This document shows positions 28,170 to 35,514 of a stretch of 64,000 nt of DNA, piece after piece. The translations under genes and the position numbers were made by a program. Origin of the DNA: Phenylobacterium zucineum HLK1 (GTDB taxonomy: Bacteria; Pseudomonadota; Alphaproteobacteria; Caulobacterales; Caulobacteraceae); assembly GCF_000017265.1 (NCBI RefSeq), contig NC_011144.1, positions 930,001 to 994,000 of the forward strand, written 5' to 3'. The notes under the pieces are model-generated. The model was not told where the DNA came from. It was given only the letters and a program-made list of their open reading frames with translations, and ran no database searches. The first letter of the stretch is position 1. Every line of letters begins with the position of its first letter.

Positions 28170-28925
28170 CTAGGGGAAGCCGTAGAGAGGCAGGATGGGC
28201 CGCAGTTCGGCGCCGACATAGACCTGCGGCTCGGACGGCGGGCTGACCTTCTCGGCGATCTCGCGCCGCCGGACGCAGTCGCGGACCGAGGCGCCCAGGG
28301 CCGAGAAGTCGGGCGACTTCGGCATCGCCTGCAGGAAGCACTCGTCGAAGAAGGGATAGCGGTCGCTCTCGCCGCAGCCGAACGAGGTGCGGTCGGGGCG
28401 GGCGGCGGTCAGGACCATGCGGTTGGCCGCGGCGAGCTGCGGCACGAACACGCCCGAGAAGCAGGCCGAGATCACCACGATGGTCGGGCGCCGGCCGCAG
28501 GTGCGGTCCAGCATGGCGGCCAGGACGCTGGGCGCCAGCATGCCCTTGCCGACGATCGCGCCCTTCGGCGTGCCGTGGCTGGTCACGTAGAAGAGGCAGC
28601 CTCCCGTCGCCTTGCCCGTCAGCTCGGCCATGGCGCCGTAGATGTTCTCGATGTCGGACGGTTCGGGACGGGTCGCCGCGTCCTGTTCGGGGCGGGTGGA
28701 GAACTGGCGCAGGTTCTGCGGCTCGAAGCCCACCCGGCCCAGCGCCCGGGCGACGTCGCGGCGGGCGTTGTCGAAGGCCTCGGTCGGGCCGCCGCCCGAC
28801 CCCTGCCAGTCGCCGGCGATGACCACCGCCGTCCAGTCCGAGAACGGCCCGGCGCGGGCGGGGACGCTCGCGAGCGCGAGCAGCAGGCCCGCGATCACGA
28901 GGATCAGGCGGGCCGGCCGGCGCAT
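28170..28925 (-). CDS. Exported C13 (legumain/caspase-like) peptidase
   Basis: This 251-aa protein has a signal peptide and the caspase-fold dyad His117 in YVTSHGTPKG and Cys155 in VVISACFSGVF. This places it in the C13 legumain-like family. Cysteines (CGESDRY, CFLQAM, DCVRR) suggest disulfides outside the cytoplasm. A periplasmic peptidase role is inferred. The ATG follows the thioesterase stop by 1 bp, so both genes are in one unit with sspB. Confidence 0.8.
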   Translation of the reverse strand: MRRPARLILVIAGLLLALASVPARAGPFSDWTAVVIAGDWQGSGGGPTEAFDNARRDVARALGRVGFEPQNLRQFSTRPEQDAATRPEPSDIENIYGAMAELTGKATGGCLFYVTSHGTPKGAIVGKGMLAPSVLAAMLDRTCGRRPTIVVISACFSGVFVPQLAAANRMVLTAARPDRTSFGCGESDRYPFFDECFLQAMPKSPDFSALGASVRDCVRRREIAEKVSPPSEPQVYVGAELRPILPLYGFP

Positions 28926-28926
28926 C

Positions 28927-29397
28927 TCACTTCTTGTAGCTGGCGAAGGGCGTCGGCAGCGCCGTGCCCGTGGCCTTGGCGAGCAGCCGCCCCTCGGGGT
29001 CGTAGAGCTCGCCCTCGGTGAAGGCGACCTGCCGGCCCCACTTCACCACCTTCCCGATCCCCCGGATCTTCCCGGGCATGCCGGGCCGGAAGAAGCTGGT
29101 CTTCATCTCGAGCGTCGGGGCGACGGCGGTCATGCCGGACGCCACCATGCAGGCCACGCTCATGCATTCGTCCAGCATGGCGCAGAGGTAGCCGCCCTGG
29201 ATCTGGCGCATGGGGTTGAGCAGCAGCTCGGCCCGCGCTTCGAACTCCACCTCGACCGAGCGGTCGGCCTGGCTGACGCCCGTCAGCCGGAACCCCAGCG
29301 TCTGGGAGCCGGTCGGCTGGTTCTTGCTGCGCTGGAAGCGCTCGAGAATGGCCTCGTCGGTGAGAGCCTGCGGCTCGGGGCTCGCGACGTCGCTCAT
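28927..29397 (-). CDS. PaaI-type hotdog thioesterase
   Basis: The 156-aa protein has a hotdog fold: MRQIQGGYLCAMLDECMSVA and MTAVAPTLEMKTSFFRPGMP. PaaI-like thioesterases hydrolyse acyl-CoA esters. The family pattern is clear, but the substrate is not determined. It sits between sspB and the C13 peptidase gene, 7 bp from sspB. Confidence 0.85.
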   Translation of the reverse strand: MSDVASPEPQALTDEAILERFQRSKNQPTGSQTLGFRLTGVSQADRSVEVEFEARAELLLNPMRQIQGGYLCAMLDECMSVACMVASGMTAVAPTLEMKTSFFRPGMPGKIRGIGKVVKWGRQVAFTEGELYDPEGRLLAKATGTALPTPFASYKK

Positions 29398-29404
29398 CCG
29401 GCGC

Positions 29405-29896
29405 TCATTTCTTGCGGAACTGGTCCAGGGAGACGATCTTCGCCTCGCCCTCGGCGGGCGGGGCGGCGTCGGGAACGGCCTTCGGCTCCGGCGCGGCGGC
29501 GGCCGGCGCGGTCTGGACCGCCGGCGGCGGCTCGAACTGCAGCAGGAACTGCACCGAGGGATCGTAGAACCGGGTCACCGCCGCATAGGGGATCGACAGC
29601 CGCTTGGGCTGGCCGCCGAACTGCAGGGTCACCGAGAAGAACGTCTCGCCGGGGGCGAGATCCCAGTACTGGTGCTGCAGGACGATGGTCATCTCGTCCG
29701 GGTACTTCGAGAGCAGGTCGGCGGGACCCGAGACGCCCGCCGCGTCAGTCTTGAAGGTGATGTAGAAATGGTGCGCCCCGGGCAGGCCCTCGGGCGCGGC
29801 GGCGCGCTTCAGCGCGGCCTTCACCACCCCCCGCAGCGCGTCCTGCGCGAGGGCCTCGTAGTTCATCAGATCCTGGGCCGGCGGGTCCTGGGCCAT
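29405..29896 (-). CDS. sspB: ClpXP adaptor SspB (alpha type)
   Basis: The 163-aa product starts at the ATG at 29896. The N-terminal MNYEALAQDALRGVVKAAL, the HHFYITFKTDAAGVSGP core, and YWDLAPGETFFSVTLQFGG with LSIPYAAVTRFYDPSVQF match SspB-alpha of Caulobacter. It ends with the short KIVSLDQFRKK ClpX-binding tail after a disordered linker. SspB tethers SsrA-tagged proteins to ClpXP. The ssrA gene lies ~130 bp upstream on the same strand. Confidence 0.95.
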   Translation of the reverse strand: MAQDPPAQDLMNYEALAQDALRGVVKAALKRAAAPEGLPGAHHFYITFKTDAAGVSGPADLLSKYPDEMTIVLQHQYWDLAPGETFFSVTLQFGGQPKRLSIPYAAVTRFYDPSVQFLLQFEPPPAVQTAPAAAAPEPKAVPDAAPPAEGEAKIVSLDQFRKK

Positions 29897-30023
29897 GGGT
29901 ACTCCGAAACAATGCGCGATAGTTAGCGCCTGCGGTAAGGCGCGCAAGGCGCGAAGCGCCCCGGCGTGGAAATCTCACGATGCGGAGAATGAGGGCGGAG
30001 GAAGGGAGCGTGGCTCGGAATGA

Positions 30024-30350
30024 GGTGGTGGGGTTCTGTTGCCAGGCCCCCACCGGGCCCCGCCTAAGGATCTGAACCCCTAGGGCTTAGGTCGGATTTC
30101 TACCGGACCGCATTACGCGGCCAGGCGGACTTCCTCAGCGAAGTTATCGTTCGCATTTAGTTTAATGACCCGAAACGGTGGGTCAGGCCGGGAGAAAGCA
30201 ACGCCTTTACACGTCTGTCGATGCTGATCGGCCCCGCACTTTTCCGGCGATAACCCGGAGGAAGATCTTGGTGGAGCCGCCGGGAATCGCACCCGGGTCC
30301 AGTCCGCTTATTTCGCGCGCGTTTATCCCCATAGTCGGGCGAACCCGACG
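30024..30350 (-). ncRNA. ssrA: tmRNA (ssrA), circularly permuted two-piece form
   Basis: The minus strand encodes the acceptor half first, ending in CCA at 30269-30271. A ~33-bp intervening segment follows, then the coding half starting GGGGCCG at 30235. These 7 bases pair with CGGCTCC at 30273-30279, giving one G-U pair at position 3, the tRNA-Ala identity element. The tag frame (30154 down to 30113) encodes ANDNFAEEVRLAA then TAA. A stable hairpin (30027-30054) closes the 3' end. Exact ends are approximate. tmRNA rescues stalled ribosomes and tags proteins for ClpXP. Confidence 0.93.
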
Positions 30351-30356
30351 CTGATG

Positions 30357-30385
30357 AATATAGGGCAGGCGGACGGGGATTTGAA
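30357..30385 (-). promoter_or_regulatory. Putative promoter of ssrA
   Basis: On the minus strand, TTCAAA at 30380-30385 and TATATT at 30357-30362 are separated by 17 bp. They lie a few bases before the inferred start of the acceptor half of tmRNA. The spacing matches a sigma-70-type promoter. Confidence 0.6.
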
Positions 30386-30395
30386 GGACCGGCTC

Positions 30396-31315
30396 TCAAT
30401 TCGGCGTGGGCGAGGGCGCTTCCGCTGTCTCGGGTTCCGGGATCAGCTCCTGGCCGGGCGGGCGGAAGCGGCTGCGTGGGTCGGGCCGCAGGCGCCCGCC
30501 GCTCTCGATCAGCTCGCGATAGGCCTGCCGCGGCATGCTGAAGTCGGCCTTGCCGCGGAACACCACGTCGAAGCGCGGATCGTGCCCCAGCCCCGCGCCG
30601 AGCACGGCCTCCAGCACCTCGGCCGCCTCGCCCACCTCGGCGGGATCGCAGGCCCGGCGGACGGTCCGGGCGCCGTCCGCGGTCAGCAGCGTCAGGTCGT
30701 AGGCTGTCCCCTCGACGCACACCGCCTCGGCAGCGCCCGCCTCGGCCACCCGCACGTCGCGCGGCGACTTCCAGACCCAGTGGTCGCGCAGCACCCGGAA
30801 GCGCTCGGCCGAGCCATCCGGCAGCTCGCGGTCGAAGCCCAGCCGCCGGGCGATGCCGGCCTCGCAGCAGGCCAGCCCCGCGCGGCCCTGCACGAAGACC
30901 TCCCCGTCGCCGCGCACCGACACGCGAGTGACGGTCTGGCGCACGCTGGTCGTCGGCCGCGTCCAGACCTCGAGGATCATCTCGTCGCCGCGCAGCAACT
31001 GCCACTGCAGCGGCATCAGCCCCCACAGCCGGTAGGTCGAGGCGTCGATGCCGTTGTCGATGGTCGGCAGGCGCTCCCGCGCCGGATCCGGCGGCCGCCG
31101 AACGGGTCGGCCGCCTCGTCGGGCCGCGGCCGCTTGTCGTCCCACCAGCTCTGCGGGTCGGGCGGCGGGAAGGGCCAGACCTCGGCCTCGTAGGGCGGCG
31201 TCCCCTCGGGCGGGCCGATCTGGGCTGGCTGGCGGCGGAAGAGGAACTGGGCGTCGGCCGGCGTCGCGATCGCGACGAGCATCAGGGCCGGGATCGCATG
31301 GCGGATGGACGGCAA
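30396..31315 (-). pseudogene. Exported hypothetical protein, frameshifted
   Basis: The N-terminal part (start at 31315) has a signal peptide (MPSIRHAIPALMLVAIATPA) and runs to DEAADPFGGRR. After about position 31090 the natural continuation PDPARERLPTIDNGIDASTY lies in a different frame (one base earlier), which ends at 30396. Joined, the two give a ~305-aa exported protein with VKP-type linkers and several Cys. A single missing base in a GC-rich stretch explains this. It could be a sequencing error, a real pseudogene or a programmed shift. No family is recognised. Confidence 0.65.
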
Positions 31316-31387
31316 GCGGACCTCTCCTGCTCACGCCCCCCGCGTCAAAGAGCCTAGCGCCGGCCCCTGTTCCTTTGAAGGCGTTCC

Positions 31388-31936
31388 CTAAAAGACGTCG
31401 ACGCCGCGCTGGATCGAGAGCACGCCGGTGCGCGAGACCTCCACCAGGCCCAGCGGCCGCATCAGGTCCACGAACTTGTCGATCTTCGCCGGCGCGCCGG
31501 TCAGCTCGAAGACGAAGCTCTCGTGGGTGGTGTCGATCACCTTCGCCCGGAAGATGTCGGAGACGCGCAGGGCCTCGACCCGCTCGGCGCCGGTCCCCTT
31601 CACCTTCACGAGGGCCAGCTCGCGCTCCAGGCCGTTCGGGTCCTTCGTCACGTCCTGGACGTGGCGGGTGGAGACCATCTTCTGCAGCTGGGCCTCGATC
31701 TGGCCCAGCACCTGGGGCGTGCCGCGGGTGACGATGGTGATCCGGCTGGTGTGCGCGTTGCGGTCGGTCTCGGCGACGGTGAGGCTTTCGATGTTGTAGC
31801 CGCGGGCGGCGAACAGCCCGACCACGCGGTGCAGCACGCCCGGCTCGTTGTCCACCAGCACGGCGAAGGTGGCCGTGTTCTCGGGGACCTCCTCGTGGGC
31901 CAGGTCGTAGACGGAGGCGGGCTGGGCGTCGGACAT
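31388..31936 (-). CDS. ilvN: Acetolactate synthase small (regulatory) subunit
   Basis: The 182-aa protein starts with the ATG at 31936. The N-terminal ACT domain is ATFAVLVDNEPGVLHRVVGL, GYNIESLTVA, followed by HTSRITIVTRGTPQVLGQIE. The C-terminal regulatory domain ends VSRTGVLSIQRG. It mediates valine feedback on IlvB in branched-chain amino acid synthesis. The partner ilvB lies more than 3.5 kb upstream on the same strand instead of next to it. Confidence 0.95.
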   Translation of the reverse strand: MSDAQPASVYDLAHEEVPENTATFAVLVDNEPGVLHRVVGLFAARGYNIESLTVAETDRNAHTSRITIVTRGTPQVLGQIEAQLQKMVSTRHVQDVTKDPNGLERELALVKVKGTGAERVEALRVSDIFRAKVIDTTHESFVFELTGAPAKIDKFVDLMRPLGLVEVSRTGVLSIQRGVDVF

Positions 31937-32104
31937 CGGGCGGGCTCCTCGTGGCCGAGGAGGTGTCACAGGACGGCGGCCGCCGCAACCGCCGTGTCCT
32001 TCCGGCCACAGCCGATTAACCATGGCGTGCGGCCTGCAACCGCGGCCTTGCACGCGGCCATCGGATCGTGAGAGACGGTCCGCTCCTCGAACGAGAGTCA
32101 CCGA

Positions 32105-32221
32105 ATGACGACGCGCGACCTCATCGCCAGCGAGACCTGCACCCGCCCCTGGGCCGGGGCGGCTGACGCTGACGTGCGCGCCGGTTCGGATCCGGGCGCG
32201 ATCCTCAAGACAAACGCCTGA
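32105..32221 (+). CDS. Possible small peptide (38 aa)
   Basis: An ATG ORF of 38 codons begins MTTRDLIASETCTRPW and ends GAILKTNA. A GAGAG sequence lies upstream, and codon third positions are mostly G/C (33 of 38), as in neighbouring genes. It ends 50 bp before the next gene, with a hairpin between them. It could be a leader peptide, a small protein or chance. Confidence 0.3.
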   Translation: MTTRDLIASETCTRPWAGAADADVRAGSDPGAILKTNA

Positions 32222-32229
32222 CGCGGACG

Positions 32230-32264
32230 CTCCCGGGAGGAGGTCCGCAAGAGACCTCCGGGAG
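32230..32264 (+). promoter_or_regulatory. Hairpin before the 32272 gene, near its ribosome-binding site
   Basis: Stems CTCCCG (32230-32235) with CGGGAG (32259-32264), and GAGGTC (32240-32245) with GACCTC (32253-32258), form a two-part hairpin with a GGAG bulge. It ends 7 bp before the ATG, and its 3' arm contains the GGGAG ribosome-binding bases. It could control translation of the following gene. There is no T-run, so it is not a terminator. Confidence 0.35.
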
Positions 32265-32271
32265 CTTCCAG

Positions 32272-33312
32272 ATGTTCATCTCCATCCAGGGTTCGGGCCC
32301 TGCCAGGACCGGGACCAAAACCGGCGCCAGGACCCAGCCGACGTCGCTCCTCAGGCTGGTGGCCGGGGAGTTCGCCGCGCGCGTCGCCGCCGTCTGGCCC
32401 GAGCCGCACACCGCCTTCCTCACCGCGCCGGCGGCCCGGCGCCACCTCGTCTGCCTCGGCTTCGCCGTGGGCGCGGACGTCCGGGCGCTCGCCGCGGCGA
32501 TCCTCGGCGCGCGGCTGCGCCACGTGATCCCGTCGGTGGTCGCCGCCGCGCCCGCCGGGCTCGAGCGCGTGCTGGGCCGCCTGGGCGAGATCGCCTGGGA
32601 CGCCGAGGCCTACCGCCTGCTGCTCACCCTGCTGGCCCGGCCCGCGCCGGCCAAGGCGCTGCGCCACGCGCCCGCCGTCGACGTCGAGCTGGTCCGTCGC
32701 CTCGCCGAGCTGCCGGCGCCGATGGAGGAGGCCGTCCGCCTCGCCCGCGAACTCACGCCCGAGGGCTTCGCCGTCCTGTGCGAGGCCTACGAGGCGCTGC
32801 GCTTCCGCGACGGCGTCAACGCGGCCGAGGCCGCCGCGGCGGGCTGGGCGCGGGCGGGATCGGTGCGGGCCCTGTTCGAGGCGGTGCGGGACGACCTCAC
32901 CCCCGAGCCGTGCGCTCCGCCGCATCCCGGCACGGCGCGGCTGGCGCCGCTCGCGACCAAGGCGGCGCTGCGCGAGGCGGCCCGGCGGTACCGCAACTGC
33001 CTGGCCGACCGGATGCCCCACGCGGCGTCCGGCTGGTCGGCCTTCTACGAGTGGGCCGGTCCGCCGGGCGTGGTGCTGGAGGTCGCCCGCGACCACGTCT
33101 TCGGCTGGCGGCTGGAGGAGGCCCGGCTGGCCGACAACCGCGCCGTTCCCGATCCCGTGCGCGACGAGATCATGGCCGATCTCGCGCTCATGGGCGTGCA
33201 CGTGGGCCGCAGCGGCTGGCAGCTCGACCGGCTGCTGCGCGAGGACGTCGGCCGGGGCTACCGCCTCTGGCCGGTGGAGGCCGACGTGGCCGAGGCGTTC
33301 GGCGAAGGCTGA
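32272..33312 (+). CDS. Hypothetical protein (346 aa)
   Basis: The protein is mainly helical with Ala/Leu/Arg repeats in the first 230 residues. The C-terminal part has RRYRNCLADRMPHAASGWSA, FYEWAGPPGVVLEVARD and ARLADNRAVP. An N-C-L-x(n)-Y arrangement with a later N-x-x-P recalls PcfJ-like proteins, but this comparison is weak. The start ATG is preceded by GGGAG. It lies in an accessory block with the two DUF6665-like genes that interrupts the ilvB-ilvN arrangement. Its function is not known. Confidence 0.5.
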   Translation: MFISIQGSGPARTGTKTGARTQPTSLLRLVAGEFAARVAAVWPEPHTAFLTAPAARRHLVCLGFAVGADVRALAAAILGARLRHVIPSVVAAAPAGLERVLGRLGEIAWDAEAYRLLLTLLARPAPAKALRHAPAVDVELVRRLAELPAPMEEAVRLARELTPEGFAVLCEAYEALRFRDGVNAAEAAAAGWARAGSVRALFEAVRDDLTPEPCAPPHPGTARLAPLATKAALREAARRYRNCLADRMPHAASGWSAFYEWAGPPGVVLEVARDHVFGWRLEEARLADNRAVPDPVRDEIMADLALMGVHVGRSGWQLDRLLREDVGRGYRLWPVEADVAEAFGEG

Positions 33313-33361
33313 CGCTTCGGTCCCGCTTGCCAGGAGGACATTGGCCGCCAACATGCGGCCG

Positions 33362-33679
33362 ATGTCCTCGCTGCGCCCGCCCCAGAGCCTGACGAGCCGC
33401 CTCGGCGTCGACACCGGCGAGGCGGTGCTCCGCTACGAGCTCCTGGAGGAGCAGGCGGTCTCGCTCGGCCGCGCCGGCCGCAAGATGGAGGCGGCGCTCG
33501 CGGTCCTGCGCGACCTCGAGCAGGGAGGCGAGGGCCGGGCCGAGGCGCTCAAGGCCGCGGCCGACGCGGTGTGGGCCTTCCTGGTCCAGCGCGAGGTGCT
33601 GGGCCTGCGCGACCGGGCCGCCGTCGTCGCCCAGTACGCCATCCCCCGCGAGGTCCTGAACCGGCTCGGGGTCAAATAG
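33362..33679 (+). CDS. DUF6665-like small protein, copy 1
   Basis: The 105-aa product starts with MSSLRPPQSLTSRLGV and contains DTGEAVLRYELLEEQ, a helical core with AADAVWAFLVQREV, and ends QYAIPREVLNRLGVK. The start at 33362 is set by alignment to copy 2 (the same 16 residues before DTGEAVLR). A TTG at 33341 sits closer to the AGGAGG sequence, so the start is uncertain. I assign DUF6665 by memory of its pattern, not by a search. Confidence 0.6.
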   Translation: MSSLRPPQSLTSRLGVDTGEAVLRYELLEEQAVSLGRAGRKMEAALAVLRDLEQGGEGRAEALKAAADAVWAFLVQREVLGLRDRAAVVAQYAIPREVLNRLGVK

Positions 33680-33749
33680 GCGCGAGCGGCGACTCTAGGC
33701 CGCGTAACGGTGGTATCATCGCCCCACCTCAGAGAGCCAAGGAGGCGGC

Positions 33750-34082
33750 ATGTCCCCGCTCCGTATGCCTCAGCGCCTCGCCGAAAGCCCGCAGGTCGAC
33801 ACGGGCGAGGCCGTCCTCAGGTTCGAACTCCTGGAAAACCTCGACGCCGGCCTTCGGCGCTGCGAGTGGCGCGTGCAGGCGGCGCTGGCCGAGCTGCGCG
33901 AGCACGACGCGGACGGGGCGGATGATCCCGACCAGCGCGCGCGCCTCCTGGCCGAGGCCGCCGATGCGGTCTGGGCGCTGGTGGTCCAGCACGAAGCCTG
34001 CGACTGCGCCGATCACGAGGGGCTGATCCGCCGCTACGCCATCCCCCACGAGGTGCTCGCCCGCATCGGCGCGGCCCACTAG
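33750..34082 (+). CDS. DUF6665-like small protein, copy 2
   Basis: The 110-aa protein is a paralogue of the preceding one. It has MSPLRMPQRLAESPQVDTGE, AVLRFELLENLDAGL, the WALVVQHEACDCADHEG segment and IPHEVLARIGAAH. AAGGAGG precedes its ATG. The two genes form a tandem duplicate separated by 70 bp. The stop shares CTAG with the convergent ybaK gene. Confidence 0.6.
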   Translation: MSPLRMPQRLAESPQVDTGEAVLRFELLENLDAGLRRCEWRVQAALAELREHDADGADDPDQRARLLAEAADAVWALVVQHEACDCADHEGLIRRYAIPHEVLARIGAAH

Positions 34083-34552
34083 GCGCTGACGGCCGCGACC
34101 TTGGCCTGCAGCACGCGGACGATCTCGGCCGGCGCGAGCCTCGCCTGCAGGCCGCGCTGGCCGCCGTTCACATAGACGCGCGGCTTCTCCAGGGCGGCGG
34201 CGTCCAGCACGACCGGCGCGCGGCGCTTCTGGCCGAAGGGGCTGACGCCGCCGACCCGGTAGCCGGTGATCCGCTCGGCGTCGGCCGGCTTCATCATCTC
34301 GGCGGCCTTGGCGTCCAGGGCAGCCGCCAGCTTCTTCATCGACACCTCGCGGTCCGAGGCCAGGATCACGCAGGCGGGCTTGCCGTCGGCCACGACCATG
34401 AGGGTCTTCAGCACCTGGTCCGGTGGGACCCCGAGCGCCTCGGCGGCCTGCAGCCCGACCCGCTCGGCGTGCGGGTCGTAGGCGTAGGTGGCGAGCTCAT
34501 GGGCGACGCCCGCCGCGTCCAACGCGCGGGTCGCGGGGGTCACGAGCGCCAT
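34079..34552 (-). CDS. ybaK: Cys-tRNA(Pro) deacylase YbaK
   Basis: The 157-aa protein has ATRALDAAGVAHELATYAYD, GVPPDQVLKTLMVVADGKPA and the GVSPFGQKR motif with a catalytic Lys equivalent. YbaK/ProX-type proteins remove Cys mis-charged on tRNA(Pro), preventing mistranslation. The start is the ATG at 34552, overlapping the end of the upstream gene by 13 bp. Confidence 0.92.
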   Translation of the reverse strand: MALVTPATRALDAAGVAHELATYAYDPHAERVGLQAAEALGVPPDQVLKTLMVVADGKPACVILASDREVSMKKLAAALDAKAAEMMKPADAERITGYRVGGVSPFGQKRRAPVVLDAAALEKPRVYVNGGQRGLQARLAPAEIVRVLQAKVAAVSA

Positions 34553-35514
34553 GCCGCCAGCGCCTCCCGCACCTGCGCCGCGACCGGCGCCCACTGGCCG
34601 GGGGCCGGCTGCCGGAACAGCCTCGCCGTTGGATACCAGGGGCTGTCCGTGCGCCCCGTCATCCAGCGCCAGTCGGCGGCGTAGGGCAGCAGGATCCAGA
34701 CCGGCCGGCCCAGCGCCCCGGCGAGGTGCGCCACCGCGGTGTCGATGCTGACCACCAGGTCCAGGCGCTCCAGGATCGCGGCGGTGTCGGCGAAGTCGCG
34801 GGCGCCGGTGTCCTGCGGGCTCAGGCTGCGCAGGCCAAGGCCGAGCAAGGCGCGCACGTCGGGTTCGGGCAGGCTCTTGCTGCGCGCCGCCGCCCCCGTG
34901 GCGCTGGCCTCCCAGGCCAGGCCCACGCCGGACCAGCCGCTCCAGCGCTCGCGCCGGTCCGCGGGCGCGGCGAGGTAGGGCGCGCCCGGCAGGGTCTCGA
35001 GCGTCACGCCCAGCCGCCCCGGCAGCGAGAAGTAGCGCGTCCAGTAGTCGTGCCGCGGCACCTCCACCGAGCCGCCGGCGTCGATGGCGATCAGCCGGTC
35101 GGCCAGGGGGGCGAACAGCGCCGCGAGCGCGGTCCGGCACCCCAGGGTGACGCTGGCGCCCTGGGCCCGCAGCGCCGCCACGAAGCGCGCCATCATGATC
35201 TGGTCGCCGAAGCCCTGCTCGACCCATACGAGGATCGACTTGCCGGCCAGCGGCTCGCCGCGCCACTCGGGGTAGGACGCCGTCACCGGCGGCACCAGGT
35301 CGGGGGCGGCGCCGGCGCGCGCCTCCAGCAGCGGCCAGGCCTGCGCGAACGCGCCGCGCGCCAGCAGGGCGTAGGCGAGGCCCACGCGCGCCAGGTCGCT
35401 GCCTGGCCGCAGGGTCAGCGCCCGGTTCAGGCTCTCCTCGGACTCGCGGTAGCGGCCCTCGCCCTGCTGCCGCCGGGCGAGGGCGACCAGCGCCTCGTAC
35501 GCGTCCAGGCTCAC
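34540..35514 (-). CDS. TPR-containing glycosyltransferase-like protein
   Basis: The 324-aa product starts with GTG at 35514, overlapping the ilvB stop as GTGA. N-terminal TPR helices ([20 protein letters not shown]) precede a GT41/GT9-like part: [61 protein letters not shown]. Family members of this type glycosylate proteins or lipids. The substrate is unknown. Position in the ilvB transcript is unusual and may be incidental. Confidence 0.7.
   Translation of the reverse strand: MSLDAYEALVALARRQQGEGRYRESEESLNRALTLRPGSDLARVGLAYALLARGAFAQAWPLLEARAGAAPDLVPPVTASYPEWRGEPLAGKSILVWVEQGFGDQIMMARFVAALRAQGASVTLGCRTALAALFAPLADRLIAIDAGGSVEVPRHDYWTRYFSLPGRLGVTLETLPGAPYLAAPADRRERWSGWSGVGLAWEASATGAAARSKSLPEPDVRALLGLGLRSLSPQDTGARDFADTAAILERLDLVVSIDTAVAHLAGALGRPVWILLPYAADWRWMTGRTDSPWYPTARLFRQPAPGQWAPVAAQVREALAAWRS

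Larger units (their letters stand above)
31937..32271. other. Divergent region between ilvN and the 32272 gene
   Basis: This 335-bp stretch separates the minus-strand ilvN from a plus-strand gene. It includes a possible 38-aa ORF and an RBS-proximal hairpin, listed separately. Near 32000-32050 I see nothing beyond low-complexity high-GC sequence. Both flanking promoters should lie here. Confidence 0.4.
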
